53,794 nt of DNA from Gemmatimonadota bacterium (GTDB lineage Bacteria; Gemmatimonadota; Gemmatimonadetes; Gemmatimonadales; Gemmatimonadaceae): positions 1 to 53,794 of the forward strand of contig JAJPIS010000085.1 in the NCBI GenBank assembly GCA_021324635.1, read 5' to 3'. The notes under the pieces are model-generated. The model saw only the letters and a list, made by a program, of their open reading frames with translations, did not search any database and was not told where the DNA came from. Position numbers and translations under genes: made by a program. Below are positions 9,703-17,257 of the stretch, piece by piece; the stretch's first letter is position 1, and each line of letters opens with the position of its first letter.

Positions 9703-11259
9703 TCACCGGCGATCGGTACCCCACCGGCGGCCGGTCCATCGCTCGACGCCGCCCAACAGACCGTCGACCGCGAGGGCGAGCAGCGCCGCGGGGATCGCGC
9801 CCGACAGGATCATCCGCGTGTCGGCGAGCGCGAGCCCCGTGACGATCGGATCGCCGAGGCCGCCCGCGCCGATGAACGCCGCCAGTGTCGCCGTACCAAC
9901 GTCGAGCACGGCCGCCGTGCGGATCCCCGCCATGATGACGGGCGCGGCGAGCGGTAGCCGGACGTACAACAGGACCTGGCGAGGGGTCATCCCGAGGGCC
10001 TGCGCCGCGTCCACCGTCGACGGATCGCTGTTGCGAACGCCGGTGTAGGCGTTACGCAGGATCGGATACAACGAGTACAGAAAGAGGGCGACGAGCGCCG
10101 GGACGACGCCGATGCCGAGCAGTGGGATCATGAACGCGAGCAGAGCGATCCCGGGCACAGTCTCGAGCATGCCGGCGACCCGAATCACGCCTTCGGCGCC
10201 GCGCGGGACGGTCGTCAGCACGACGCCGAGCGGCAGCGCGATCAGGACGGCGGCCCCGAGGGACAGGGCGACGAGGAGCAGATGGCGCGAGGTGTCGGCC
10301 AGGATCGCGGGCCGGCGCGCGCCGAGGTACGCGACGAACGACGTGGGCGGCGGCGCGGCGGGACCCGCATGCGCGTCGTCGAGCGGCGCCGCCGCGGCCG
10401 TCAGCCCGAGCGACGCGAGTGCGTCGTGCGCGATCGACGCGACCGGTGCCCCGTCGACCTCCAGCCGCCGGTTGAGGCGGCGCATCGTCCCGACGTCGAT
10501 CCGGCCGCTCAACTCGGTGAGCACGAGGACGGCCTCGGGGTCCTCCCGCTGCAACGATGGTCCGACGACGGCGGCCGCCTGATACGGCGGATAGAAGCTC
10601 CGGTCGTCGCGGAGCACGACCAGGTCATAGCGGGCGATGAGTCCGTCGGTGGAGTATCCGTCGATCACGTCCACGGCGCCGGCGGCGAGCGCCTGATACT
10701 TGACCGCCGGGAGCAGGGCGCGCACCGCCCGGAACCGGATGCCATAGGTCCGCGCCAGTCCGGGGAGTCCATCAGGGCGGCCAATGAAATCGGCCGTCAG
10801 CCCCGCCCGCAGCGATGGCGCGACGCGCGAGAGATCGCTCAGCGTCGCGAGGTGGAGCGAATCGGCCGTCGGCCGGCGCACGGCGATCGCGTACGTGTTC
10901 TGGAAGCCGAGCGGCGGTAGCCAGCGCACGCCGTCACGGGCCATCGACGCCGAGGCGACCCGCGCGAAAACCGCCGCCGGGTCCCGTTCCGGCGGCAGGC
11001 CGAGGATCGCGACGAGCCCGGTGCCGGTGTACTCCGGGTAGACGTCGACCGCCCCGGCGCGGAGCGCGCCGTAGGCGACCTCGGTCGCACCGAGGCCGAG
11101 CCGGCGCTCCACGACGCGCCCCCGAGCCTCGAGCAACTGCGCCATCATCTCGGCGAGGATGTACGACTCGCCGAACGGCTTGGACGCGACGATGATCGGC
11201 CGCGGCGGCGCGCCGAGCGCCGTCATCGTCACCATCATGGCCGTCCAGATTGTCCTCAT
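9703..11259 (-). CDS. Fused substrate-binding protein/permease of an OpuC/ProWX-type ABC importer, candidate EgtU-like ergothioneine transporter
   Basis: This 518-residue protein joins a type II binding domain (about 20-285; ASKPFGESYILAEM, YPEYTGTG, GFQNTYAIAVRR and SFYPPYQ motifs of the betaine/choline-binding OpuAC/ProX family) to a permease domain (about 310-518). The permease domain has about five membrane helices and the EAA loop DAAQALGMTPRQVLLYVRLPLA. The ATG at 11259 overlaps the upstream ATPase stop as ATGA. The first 16 residues are hydrophobic and could export or anchor the binding domain. The gene is the last of the egtB-egtD-egtA-ATPase operon. EgtU, the known ergothioneine importer of pneumococcus and Helicobacter, is a permease-binding domain fusion of the same family, but with the permease first. 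Substrate (ergothioneine, hercynine or an ordinary betaine) is inference from context. Confidence 0.88.
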   Translation of the reverse strand: MRTIWTAMMVTMTALGAPPRPIIVASKPFGESYILAEMMAQLLEARGRVVERRLGLGATEVAYGALRAGAVDVYPEYTGTGLVAILGLPPERDPAAVFARVASASMARDGVRWLPPLGFQNTYAIAVRRPTADSLHLATLSDLSRVAPSLRAGLTADFIGRPDGLPGLARTYGIRFRAVRALLPAVKYQALAAGAVDVIDGYSTDGLIARYDLVVLRDDRSFYPPYQAAAVVGPSLQREDPEAVLVLTELSGRIDVGTMRRLNRRLEVDGAPVASIAHDALASLGLTAAAAPLDDAHAGPAAPPPTSFVAYLGARRPAILADTSRHLLLVALSLGAAVLIALPLGVVLTTVPRGAEGVIRVAGMLETVPGIALLAFMIPLLGIGVVPALVALFLYSLYPILRNAYTGVRNSDPSTVDAAQALGMTPRQVLLYVRLPLAAPVIMAGIRTAAVLDVGTATLAAFIGAGGLGDPIVTGLALADTRMILSGAIPAALLALAVDGLLGGVERWTGRRWGTDRR

Positions 11260-12014
11260 CGTGACCACCCCCGGGCGAGCAGGGCGGCGACGTAGGGTGT
11301 CGCGGGTGCATCGCGGAGCATCGCGGGCGGTCCGACCTGCTCCAGCCGTCCGCGGCGCAGCACGGCCATCCGATCGCCGAGCGCCCCGGCTTCGCGGACG
11401 TCGTGCGTGACGAGCACGGTCGTCACGGCGACCGAGCTGCGGAGACCCACGAAGGTGTCCTGGAGCTCGGCCCGCGTGATCGCGTCGAGCGCTCCGAACG
11501 GCTCGTCGAGCAGCAGCACGGCGGGCGCGCCGGCCAGCGCGCGGGCGAGCGCGACCCGCTGGCGCTGACCACCGGAGAGGCCGCGGGGCCATCGGTCGCC
11601 GAACTGCGTCGGGTCCAGTCCCACGAGTCGGAGCGCCTCGTCGGCACGGGCCTCGGCGTCGGGTTCGCGCAGGAGCCAGGGGACGAGCGCCACGTTCCGG
11701 CGGACGCGCCAGTGCGGGAGCAGTCCGCCATCCTGAAGCACGTACCCGACGCGCCGCCGAAGCGCGACCGGATCGAGGCTCCGGAGCGGTTGGTCATCGA
11801 TGAGCACGGTCCCGGCGTCCGGCTCGACCATCCGGTTGAAGGACCGCAGGAGCGTGGTCTTCCCGGACCCGCTCTCGCCGATCAGCGCGAGGCACTCGCC
11901 GGCGGCGACATCGATCGTCACCCGGTCGAGGGCGACGACCGCGCCGTACCGCTTCGAGACCTCGACGGCGCGCAGCGCCGCACCGCCGTCAATCCGAGGC
12001 CGCGGCGTGGACAC
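11256..12014 (-). CDS. ABC transporter ATP-binding protein (OpuCA/ProV type, EgtV candidate)
   Basis: This is the ATPase partner of the fused binding protein/permease. From the GTG at 12014 it has 252 residues: Walker A GESGSGKT, Q-loop VLQDGGLLPHW, signature LSGGQRQRVALARAL, Walker B VLLLDEPFGALD and the H-loop VTHDVREA. It ends soon after the ATPase fold, so the C-terminal CBS domains common in ProV/OpuCA and EgtV are absent. The chosen GTG overlaps the end of egtA by 26 bp; an ATG at 12089 would overlap by about 100 bp and is less likely. No clear Shine-Dalgarno sequence precedes it, suggesting coupling to egtA. The stop overlaps the next start (ATGA). Function as an ATPase is certain; substrate is not. 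Confidence 0.92.
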   Translation of the reverse strand: MSTPRPRIDGGAALRAVEVSKRYGAVVALDRVTIDVAAGECLALIGESGSGKTTLLRSFNRMVEPDAGTVLIDDQPLRSLDPVALRRRVGYVLQDGGLLPHWRVRRNVALVPWLLREPDAEARADEALRLVGLDPTQFGDRWPRGLSGGQRQRVALARALAGAPAVLLLDEPFGALDAITRAELQDTFVGLRSSVAVTTVLVTHDVREAGALGDRMAVLRRGRLEQVGPPAMLRDAPATPYVAALLARGWSR

Positions 12015-13353
12015 CGGGGATGTCGGGCCGGCTCGTCCCGGCACGGCCCGCCGGCACGTCGTCGGCGAGCGAGCGCCCCCGGCGCACATACTGCGCGCCG
12101 AACGCGTGGGCCACCTCGAGCTCGGACGGGGCGACGATCGTCGCCCCGAGTCGCCCCGCTCCCCTGAGCGCGAGATCGTAGAGATCCGTCGCGAGTCGGC
12201 GGATCCGCTGATCGCGGAGCCCGTCGCGGGCCGCCGGAACGAGCAGGTCGGAGGATGTGTGGCTCGAGTGCCGATCGAGCCGGAGCAACGCCGCGGCCTC
12301 CGCCGCCGCCCGGTCGTCGTAGGCGAGCCCGGCGATCACGACGATCGGGGCGGCGTACCATTCCGGCGGGACGGCGTCGATGGACCGCAGCTCGAAGGTC
12401 GGTACGCCGGCGATGCGACGCGGTCGCACGTCGGGAAAGAGCGTGGTCAGGTGCGGCCCCCAGTCGTCGTGCGTGGCGTGCCCGCTCGCCAACAGCTCCC
12501 CGAACGGCGCCGGCTCGCCCCCGGGTCCCCGGCGGAGGATCGCGCGAGCGGCGAGCGCGAATGCCGTGTACGGGGTCGCGGGACCGTCCGCCGTCGCGCC
12601 GGGCAGGCCGGTGCGCGTGCGATCGAGGCGCCGCCAGGTGGCGGCGCGTGTGCTCTGCCACCCGGTGCGGGCGCCGGCCTCACGCGGCGAGTTGGCGAAG
12701 ATCGCGGTCAGGTAGGGCGCGAGCGCACTCGCGAGGCGCCACCGCCGGGCCGGATCGGCTCCGGCGTCGATCGTCACCTGGAGGGCAGCGGTCTGGCGCA
12801 TCATCCGCGCGCCGGCCGACCCGATGGTCGCGAGATAGGCGTCCATCGACACGTAGCGCGGGCCGTGGAGCTGGAGCGGCACATCGTCGACCGGGTTCTC
12901 CGGATCGATGCCGGCGGCGACGAGGCCGATCCCTGCCCGCTGGCACGCGTGGGCGAGCACGGCAGCCGTCGCGCGGAGCCGCGCGACGAGGCTCGTGACC
13001 GACGCCGACGCAGGTGCGCTGTACTCGATCTGACCGCCAGGCTCATAGCTGATCGCGCCACCGTCCGGCATCGCGAAGACCGGCGCGCCATACGGTGAGG
13101 GCCGCTCGGACCAGCCCTGCGCCCGCGCCACGGCGCGGAGGACCGGGAGCGTCGCGGGCGCGCCGTCCGGTTCGGGGATGGGCGGCGGCACGATCGGACA
13201 TCGGCGGCGCGTGATGGCGTCCACCGGGATGAACTCGATCTCGGCTCCGATCCGCGGGGCGGTGTCGAGGCCCGCCGGTGCGAACAGCTCGGTCCGCAGC
13301 TCGTCGGTCAGCCGGGCCGCGTCGATCGACCCCGCCGCCTGCCCGGCTCGCAC
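11989..13353 (-). CDS. egtA: Glutamate-cysteine ligase, ergothioneine pathway (EgtA)
   Basis: EgtA makes gamma-glutamylcysteine, the sulfur donor used by EgtB. The 454-residue product belongs to the GCS2 glutamate-cysteine ligase family. It shows GAEIEFIPVD near the N-terminus (metal/glutamate site), SYEPGGQIEYSAP (about residue 105), and the substrate-binding TAALQVTIDAG (about 190) followed by ANSP and FELRSID. The start is the GTG at 13353, four bases after the egtD stop; an upstream ATG at 13395 would overlap egtD. The order egtB-egtD-egtA and the tight spacing make the ergothioneine assignment much better than a glutathione one. No egtC or egtE gene is present nearby. Confidence 0.93.
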   Translation of the reverse strand: MRAGQAAGSIDAARLTDELRTELFAPAGLDTAPRIGAEIEFIPVDAITRRRCPIVPPPIPEPDGAPATLPVLRAVARAQGWSERPSPYGAPVFAMPDGGAISYEPGGQIEYSAPASASVTSLVARLRATAAVLAHACQRAGIGLVAAGIDPENPVDDVPLQLHGPRYVSMDAYLATIGSAGARMMRQTAALQVTIDAGADPARRWRLASALAPYLTAIFANSPREAGARTGWQSTRAATWRRLDRTRTGLPGATADGPATPYTAFALAARAILRRGPGGEPAPFGELLASGHATHDDWGPHLTTLFPDVRPRRIAGVPTFELRSIDAVPPEWYAAPIVVIAGLAYDDRAAAEAAALLRLDRHSSHTSSDLLVPAARDGLRDQRIRRLATDLYDLALRGAGRLGATIVAPSELEVAHAFGAQYVRRGRSLADDVPAGRAGTSRPDIPGVHAAASD

Positions 13354-13357
13354 GGAG

Positions 13358-14398
13358 TCACCGCACCGGCGCCGCGAGCACGAGCGCGTACCCACCCGTG
13401 TCGTCGGTCTGCCAGGTCACGATGTCGAGACCGGCCCGCGCGAGAATGCAGCCCAGCCGCACCGGCGTGTACTTGTTGCTGACCTCCGTCCGGATCGACT
13501 CGCCGGCGGGGATCCACGTGGTCCCGAGTCCCGGGATGGTGACCGCCTGATCGCTCGTGGCCACGAGGTGCATCTCGATCCGCCCCTCGGCCGGATCGAA
13601 GGTCGCCCGGTGCGCGAACGCACGCGGATCGAAGTCGGCCCCGAGCTCCCGGTTGAGCACCCGCAGCATGTTCCGATTGAAGGCGGCGGTGACGCCGCGG
13701 CGATCGTTGTATGCGGCCTCGAGCACATCGACGTCCTTGAGGAGATCGGCGCCGAGCAACAGCCGGTCGTCGGCGCTCATCCGGGCCGCGAGGCGCCCGA
13801 GCAGGTGCACCGCCTCGCGGTCGTCGAGGTTGCCGATCGTGCTGCCGATGAACGCGTACAGCACGGGCTCCGGCAGTCCGCGGGGCACCCGGACACCCGT
13901 GCTGAAATCGGCGGCCAGCGGCAGCACGCGCAGGTCCGCGTACTCCCGTCGCAGACGTGCGGCCGTCTCATCGAGGAAGGCGGCGCTCACATCGACCGGG
14001 ACGTATGCGACCCCGTCGGGGCGAGCCCGGCGCATGGCGTCGAGGATGGTGCGGGTCTTGTCGGCGCTCCCTGCCCCGAGCTCGACGAGCGTGCCCGGCG
14101 CCGGATGGAGCGCGCGCATCCACGCCGGCATGGTGGCCGCGAGGAGGGTCCGCTCGGCGCGCGTCAGGTAGTACTCCGGGAGCCGCGTGATCTCGTCGAA
14201 CAGCTCCGAGCCGCGCCGGTCGTAGAAGTACTTGGGTGGCAGCCACCGCTGCCCGCCCCGCTCGCGCTCGAAGAGTCCCGCGCGAACGTCGGCGAGCATT
14301 GCGGGTGAGCCCAAGCGTGGCGCGGCGCCGGCCGCGGGCGCGCCGGTGGTCGTCCCCGGCCGGCGCTCCGGCCGACCCTCCGGTCGGATCTCAGACAT
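13358..14398 (-). CDS. egtD: L-histidine N-alpha-methyltransferase (EgtD)
   Basis: EgtD transfers three methyl groups from S-adenosylmethionine to histidine, giving hercynine, the first intermediate of ergothioneine. The 346-residue product matches the family length. It contains LPPKYFYDRRGSELFDEITRLPEYYLTRAE (about 50-82), the SAM-binding segment LVELGAGSADKTRTILDA (about 105), IGSTIGNLDD (about 195) and the C-terminal IRTEVSNKYTP segment, all typical of EgtD/DUF2260 proteins. The ATG at 14398 overlaps the egtB stop by 8 bp. It sits between egtB and egtA, so the pathway assignment is firm. Confidence 0.97.
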   Translation of the reverse strand: MSEIRPEGRPERRPGTTTGAPAAGAAPRLGSPAMLADVRAGLFERERGGQRWLPPKYFYDRRGSELFDEITRLPEYYLTRAERTLLAATMPAWMRALHPAPGTLVELGAGSADKTRTILDAMRRARPDGVAYVPVDVSAAFLDETAARLRREYADLRVLPLAADFSTGVRVPRGLPEPVLYAFIGSTIGNLDDREAVHLLGRLAARMSADDRLLLGADLLKDVDVLEAAYNDRRGVTAAFNRNMLRVLNRELGADFDPRAFAHRATFDPAEGRIEMHLVATSDQAVTIPGLGTTWIPAGESIRTEVSNKYTPVRLGCILARAGLDIVTWQTDDTGGYALVLAAPVR

Positions 14399-15764
14399 CG
14401 CGCGCGCACCGGAAGCCGCTGAAGATCTGGCGGCGGGACGGGTAGTCCCAGTTCCGGAAGGTGCTCCGGGCGGCGATCGCCCGCGTCGCCCACGATCCGC
14501 CCCGGAGCACTTTGTACTCCGTCCCGAAGAACACCTCGGAGTACTCGCGATACGGGAAGCTGACGAACCCGGGGTACGGGCCGAAGTCGCTCGCCGTCCA
14601 CTCCCATACGTCGCCGATCATGCCGTAGCAGCCGATCGGGGAGACGTTGTCGCCGTAGCACCCGACCGGCGCGGTCCCGAAGGTCACCTGGTCGAGGTTG
14701 GCGAGGGCTGGCGTGGGCGGCGCGTCGCCCCACGGGAACGCCCGCCGGCCGCCGGCCGCCGCCGGATCCCAGCTCGCGGCGGCTTCCCACTCGATCTCGC
14801 TCGGGAGCCGTTTGCCGGCCCAGCGCGCATACGCCTCGGCCTCGAAGAACGACACGTGGACGACCGGATGCGTCGCATCGATCGGCCCGGTGCGATCCAT
14901 GGTGCGTGTCCACCATTCCCCATCGAAGCGGAACCAGTACTTCGGTGCGCTGGCCGCGGCCTCGGCGCGCCAGGCGCGTCCGGCTGGCGACCACCACTCG
15001 GGGGTGCGATACCCGCCATCCCGGATGAACTCGAGATACTCGGCGTTGGTGACCGGGGCGGCATCGATCAGGAACGGCGGGAGTTCCAGCTCGTGGACCG
15101 GCCGCTCGTTGTCGTAGGCCGCGCGGCGATCGTCCGTGCCGACCCGCACCGTGCCACCGGGGAACGAGACCATGCGTCCCACGAAGGCCGACGGCGGCTG
15201 ACCCGCCTCGGCCGGGAAGGGCGCCCGCGCCAGGGGCCGATACGGATCGCCGCGCTTGAGCTGGAGGGTCTGGAGCATCGTCTCACCGTGCTGCGCCTCG
15301 TGCTGCGCCACCATGCGGTAGACGTAGCCGTCGCGTGCGATCGGCGCCGCGCCGGGCCCGATGTCGGTCCGGGCGAGGCGGTCGAGCGCCCGCTCCCGGA
15401 TCTCGGCGAGCACGGCGAGCGCCTCGGTCCGGCCGGGCAGCGGCAGCGCCCCACGCTCGCGCCGAGGGTGCTCGAACGGGTTGAAGAGGCCGGGCATCTC
15501 GCCGAACGCGAGGTCGTCGTGGGGTCGCTCCAACTGCCGGACGAGCCACAGCTCCTCGAAGGCGGCGATGTGGCCGAGGTCCCAGACGATCGGGCTCATC
15601 AGCGGATCGTGCTGCCTCCGGACATCGCCGTCCGTGAGCGGCGCCACGAGGGTCTCGGTGCGCGCACGCACGTCGGCGAGGAGATCCGCGATCGGGGGAT
15701 TGGGTCCGGCTCCGAGGGGGCTCGTGCCTGCCGCCCCGGCAGCGCGTGCGGCGATCGTCGACAC
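14391..15764 (-). CDS. egtB: Hercynylcysteine sulfoxide synthase, non-haem iron (EgtB)
   Basis: EgtB joins hercynine to gamma-glutamylcysteine (or cysteine) with oxygen and iron. From the GTG at 15764 the product has 457 residues. It has an N-terminal DinB-like domain with the iron ligands in WDLGHIAAFEELW and the HxxxH of VAQHEAQHGETML, then an FGE-sulfatase domain ending in RNWDYPSRRQIFSGFRCA. The HPRRERG segment and the RNWD...RRQ tail resemble gamma-glutamylcysteine-using (type I) enzymes, consistent with egtA in the operon; this is recalled family knowledge, not an alignment. The GTG start is chosen because GGAGG lies five bases upstream; an ATG at 15848 would add 28 residues of poor conservation. 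First gene of the operon. Confidence 0.95.
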   Translation of the reverse strand: MSTIAARAAGAAGTSPLGAGPNPPIADLLADVRARTETLVAPLTDGDVRRQHDPLMSPIVWDLGHIAAFEELWLVRQLERPHDDLAFGEMPGLFNPFEHPRRERGALPLPGRTEALAVLAEIRERALDRLARTDIGPGAAPIARDGYVYRMVAQHEAQHGETMLQTLQLKRGDPYRPLARAPFPAEAGQPPSAFVGRMVSFPGGTVRVGTDDRRAAYDNERPVHELELPPFLIDAAPVTNAEYLEFIRDGGYRTPEWWSPAGRAWRAEAAASAPKYWFRFDGEWWTRTMDRTGPIDATHPVVHVSFFEAEAYARWAGKRLPSEIEWEAAASWDPAAAGGRRAFPWGDAPPTPALANLDQVTFGTAPVGCYGDNVSPIGCYGMIGDVWEWTASDFGPYPGFVSFPYREYSEVFFGTEYKVLRGGSWATRAIAARSTFRNWDYPSRRQIFSGFRCARDV

Positions 15765-15769
15765 TACCA

Positions 15770-15774
15770 CCTCC
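15770..15774 (-). promoter_or_regulatory. Shine-Dalgarno sequence that sets the egtB start
   Basis: On the minus strand GGAGG is followed by TGGTA and then GTG (15764-15762), a five-base spacing. This supports the GTG over the ATG at 15848. Confidence 0.6.
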
Positions 15775-15848
15775 GGGAAGCGCAGGGGCCGCACAAACGT
15801 GCGCGCCCGGTCGACCAATCTCGAACGAGCGAAAGCTAACAGCGACAT

Positions 15849-16034
15849 CGACCCCAACAGTCCAGCGCCGCCAACCGGCCCGCGCCAGGGGCAGTGTCGG
15901 CCGGCCTCCCCCGGGTGGCATGTTCCGAGCCAGCCCCGGCCGGCCCCGGCCGGCCCCGCCCCCGGCCCCGCGTTTCCCGCCACCCGGGGGACGATGCCGG
16001 GGCCGCCGTGCGCGCACGGCGACGTGCACGCCCC
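15849..16034. other. GC-rich spacer upstream of egtB, no gene
   Basis: This is the upstream region of the egt operon. It contains a stretch of repeated GGCCCCGGCC words (about 15940-15975) but no gene and no promoter I can defend. The egt promoter is expected between here and 15775. Confidence 0.4.
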
Positions 16035-16700
16035 GTCGGGGCGGCATTCATGCCGCGCGCGACTCACATCGCGCGCCGATGCCTGGCCCGGCATTTCGCG
16101 CGGCCCACCCGCGTCCCGCGGCGACCAAAGGAAGGGGTTTATTGGACGGTGTCAGGGGCAATCGCTTCGCGATTGCCCCTGACACCGGGAACGGCAACAA
16201 CGGACGCGGGATGCGGCACCGTGGCGGCGTGCGGACGGTGCGGGATTGCCCTGGCACCGGGGACGGCACCGACGGCGCGGGGTGGGGTCGGCGCCCTGAT
16301 CACGGGCGGCCGTGTGGGTGCCCAACCACCAACGACGGGGGGGGGCATCGTGATGCCCCGTAGGGGCGGCATTCATGCCGCCCGCGCCTCGCATCCCGCA
16401 CGGATGCCTGGTCCGGCATTCATGCCGCCCGCGACCGGCATCCCGCACCGATGGCGGCCGGCCGGCGATGCCGCCCCGGGTGCGGCATTCCGCGCCCGCG
16501 CCGGGCGCCGTGCATGCCGAACGGCAACGGCGACGGCGTGAAATGACGGGCCAGACATCGGTGCGAAATGGGAGCAGCGGGCGGCATGAATGCCGCCCCT
16601 ACGGTGGCCGCGGGATGCGGGCCGTGGGACGTGCCGAACGGCGAACGGCGGGCGGCATGAATGCCGCCCCTACGCCGGGGCGGCCTGCGGCCGCCCCTAC
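16035..16700 (+). repeat. Repeat island 2: modular REP-like repeats, both orientations
   Basis: From 16035 to about 16367 the sequence is a direct copy of 9344-9674, interrupted by small indels and substitutions. A further GTAGGGGCGGCAT module follows (16360-16460). Two inverted copies then appear, at 16579-16602 and 16648-16673 (GCGGGCGGCATGAATGCCGCCCCTAC), and a related GGGGCGGCCTGCGGCCGCCCC hairpin ends at 16700. No gene is present; short reading frames through it merely translate the repeats. Confidence 0.85.
16148..16186. repeat. Long perfect hairpin (18-bp arms, loop TTC)
   Basis: The arms are identical to those at 9454 and 29885, but the loop is TTC, the reverse complement of GAA. This copy therefore looks as if only the hairpin had been inverted within otherwise same-oriented flanks. 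Confidence 0.92.
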
Positions 16701-17098
16701 GGCGTTTCGGGGTCGGGAAAGACCGAGAGCGACGACTCGGCGAGCACGTCCTGGAGCTCGAGGACCGCGTGCTGGTCCGCGGGCACGTGGACGACGTCCG
16801 ACTGGTAGTCGGACGTTCCGCCGACCGGGTGGGCGATCAACTGGACCTCGTCGTCCGTCACCATGACGGGCGGGATGCGGAGCGTGACCGTCGCTTGCGA
16901 GGGGACGAAGCCGAGTCGCATGCGCTGCGTGAGGTGGACGGCGTAGACGTCCGCGTCGGACCACCCGTAGTTCGTGACCACGACCGGCACGTCCCGGGTC
17001 GGACGGGCGGCCTCGTCGGGAGACCGGCGGCCGGTGCATGCCCCGGTAACGGCGACCACAGCCATCGCGGCGAGGGCACGGGAACAGAGGAGACGCAT
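16697..17098 (-). CDS. Small lipoprotein of unknown function
   Basis: The 133-residue product starts with a lipoprotein signal (MRLLCSRALAAMAVVAVTGAC, lipobox VTGA-C). A predicted beta-rich domain follows, with VVVTNYGWSDADVYAVHLTQRMRLGFV and HVPADQHAVLELQD segments. I do not recognise the family. The start at 17098 is preceded on the minus strand by GACCTCGCG-type sequence without a strong Shine-Dalgarno; an ATG at 17149 would put the signal peptide too far in. The stop codon TAG (16699-16697) is formed by the edge of repeat island 2. It lies downstream of the M20 peptidase gene with a 159-bp gap. Confidence 0.7.
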   Translation of the reverse strand: MRLLCSRALAAMAVVAVTGACTGRRSPDEAARPTRDVPVVVTNYGWSDADVYAVHLTQRMRLGFVPSQATVTLRIPPVMVTDDEVQLIAHPVGGTSDYQSDVVHVPADQHAVLELQDVLAESSLSVFPDPETP

Positions 17099-17257
17099 CG
17101 CGAGGTCCGGAGAGGGAAGGCCACTCGGACAGATCCACGGGGGCAACAACCGAACCGACCCGGCGCCGGACCCCAGGGGACCACCGCGTCCGCCGCCGTC
17201 CTCTGGGCCGGCCGACCCCCGGACGATCGGGTCCGCGCGCCCAGATCACAACTCAGA

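Noticed and set aside
11256-12089. ATPase start at ATG 12089
   Set aside because: Would overlap egtA by about 100 bp and adds a Pro/Arg-rich stretch; GTG 12014 is preferred.
9703-15764. Composite transposon carrying egt genes
   Set aside because: Flanking direct repeats exist, but there is no transposase, no terminal inverted repeats typical of an insertion sequence and no target duplication that I can show.
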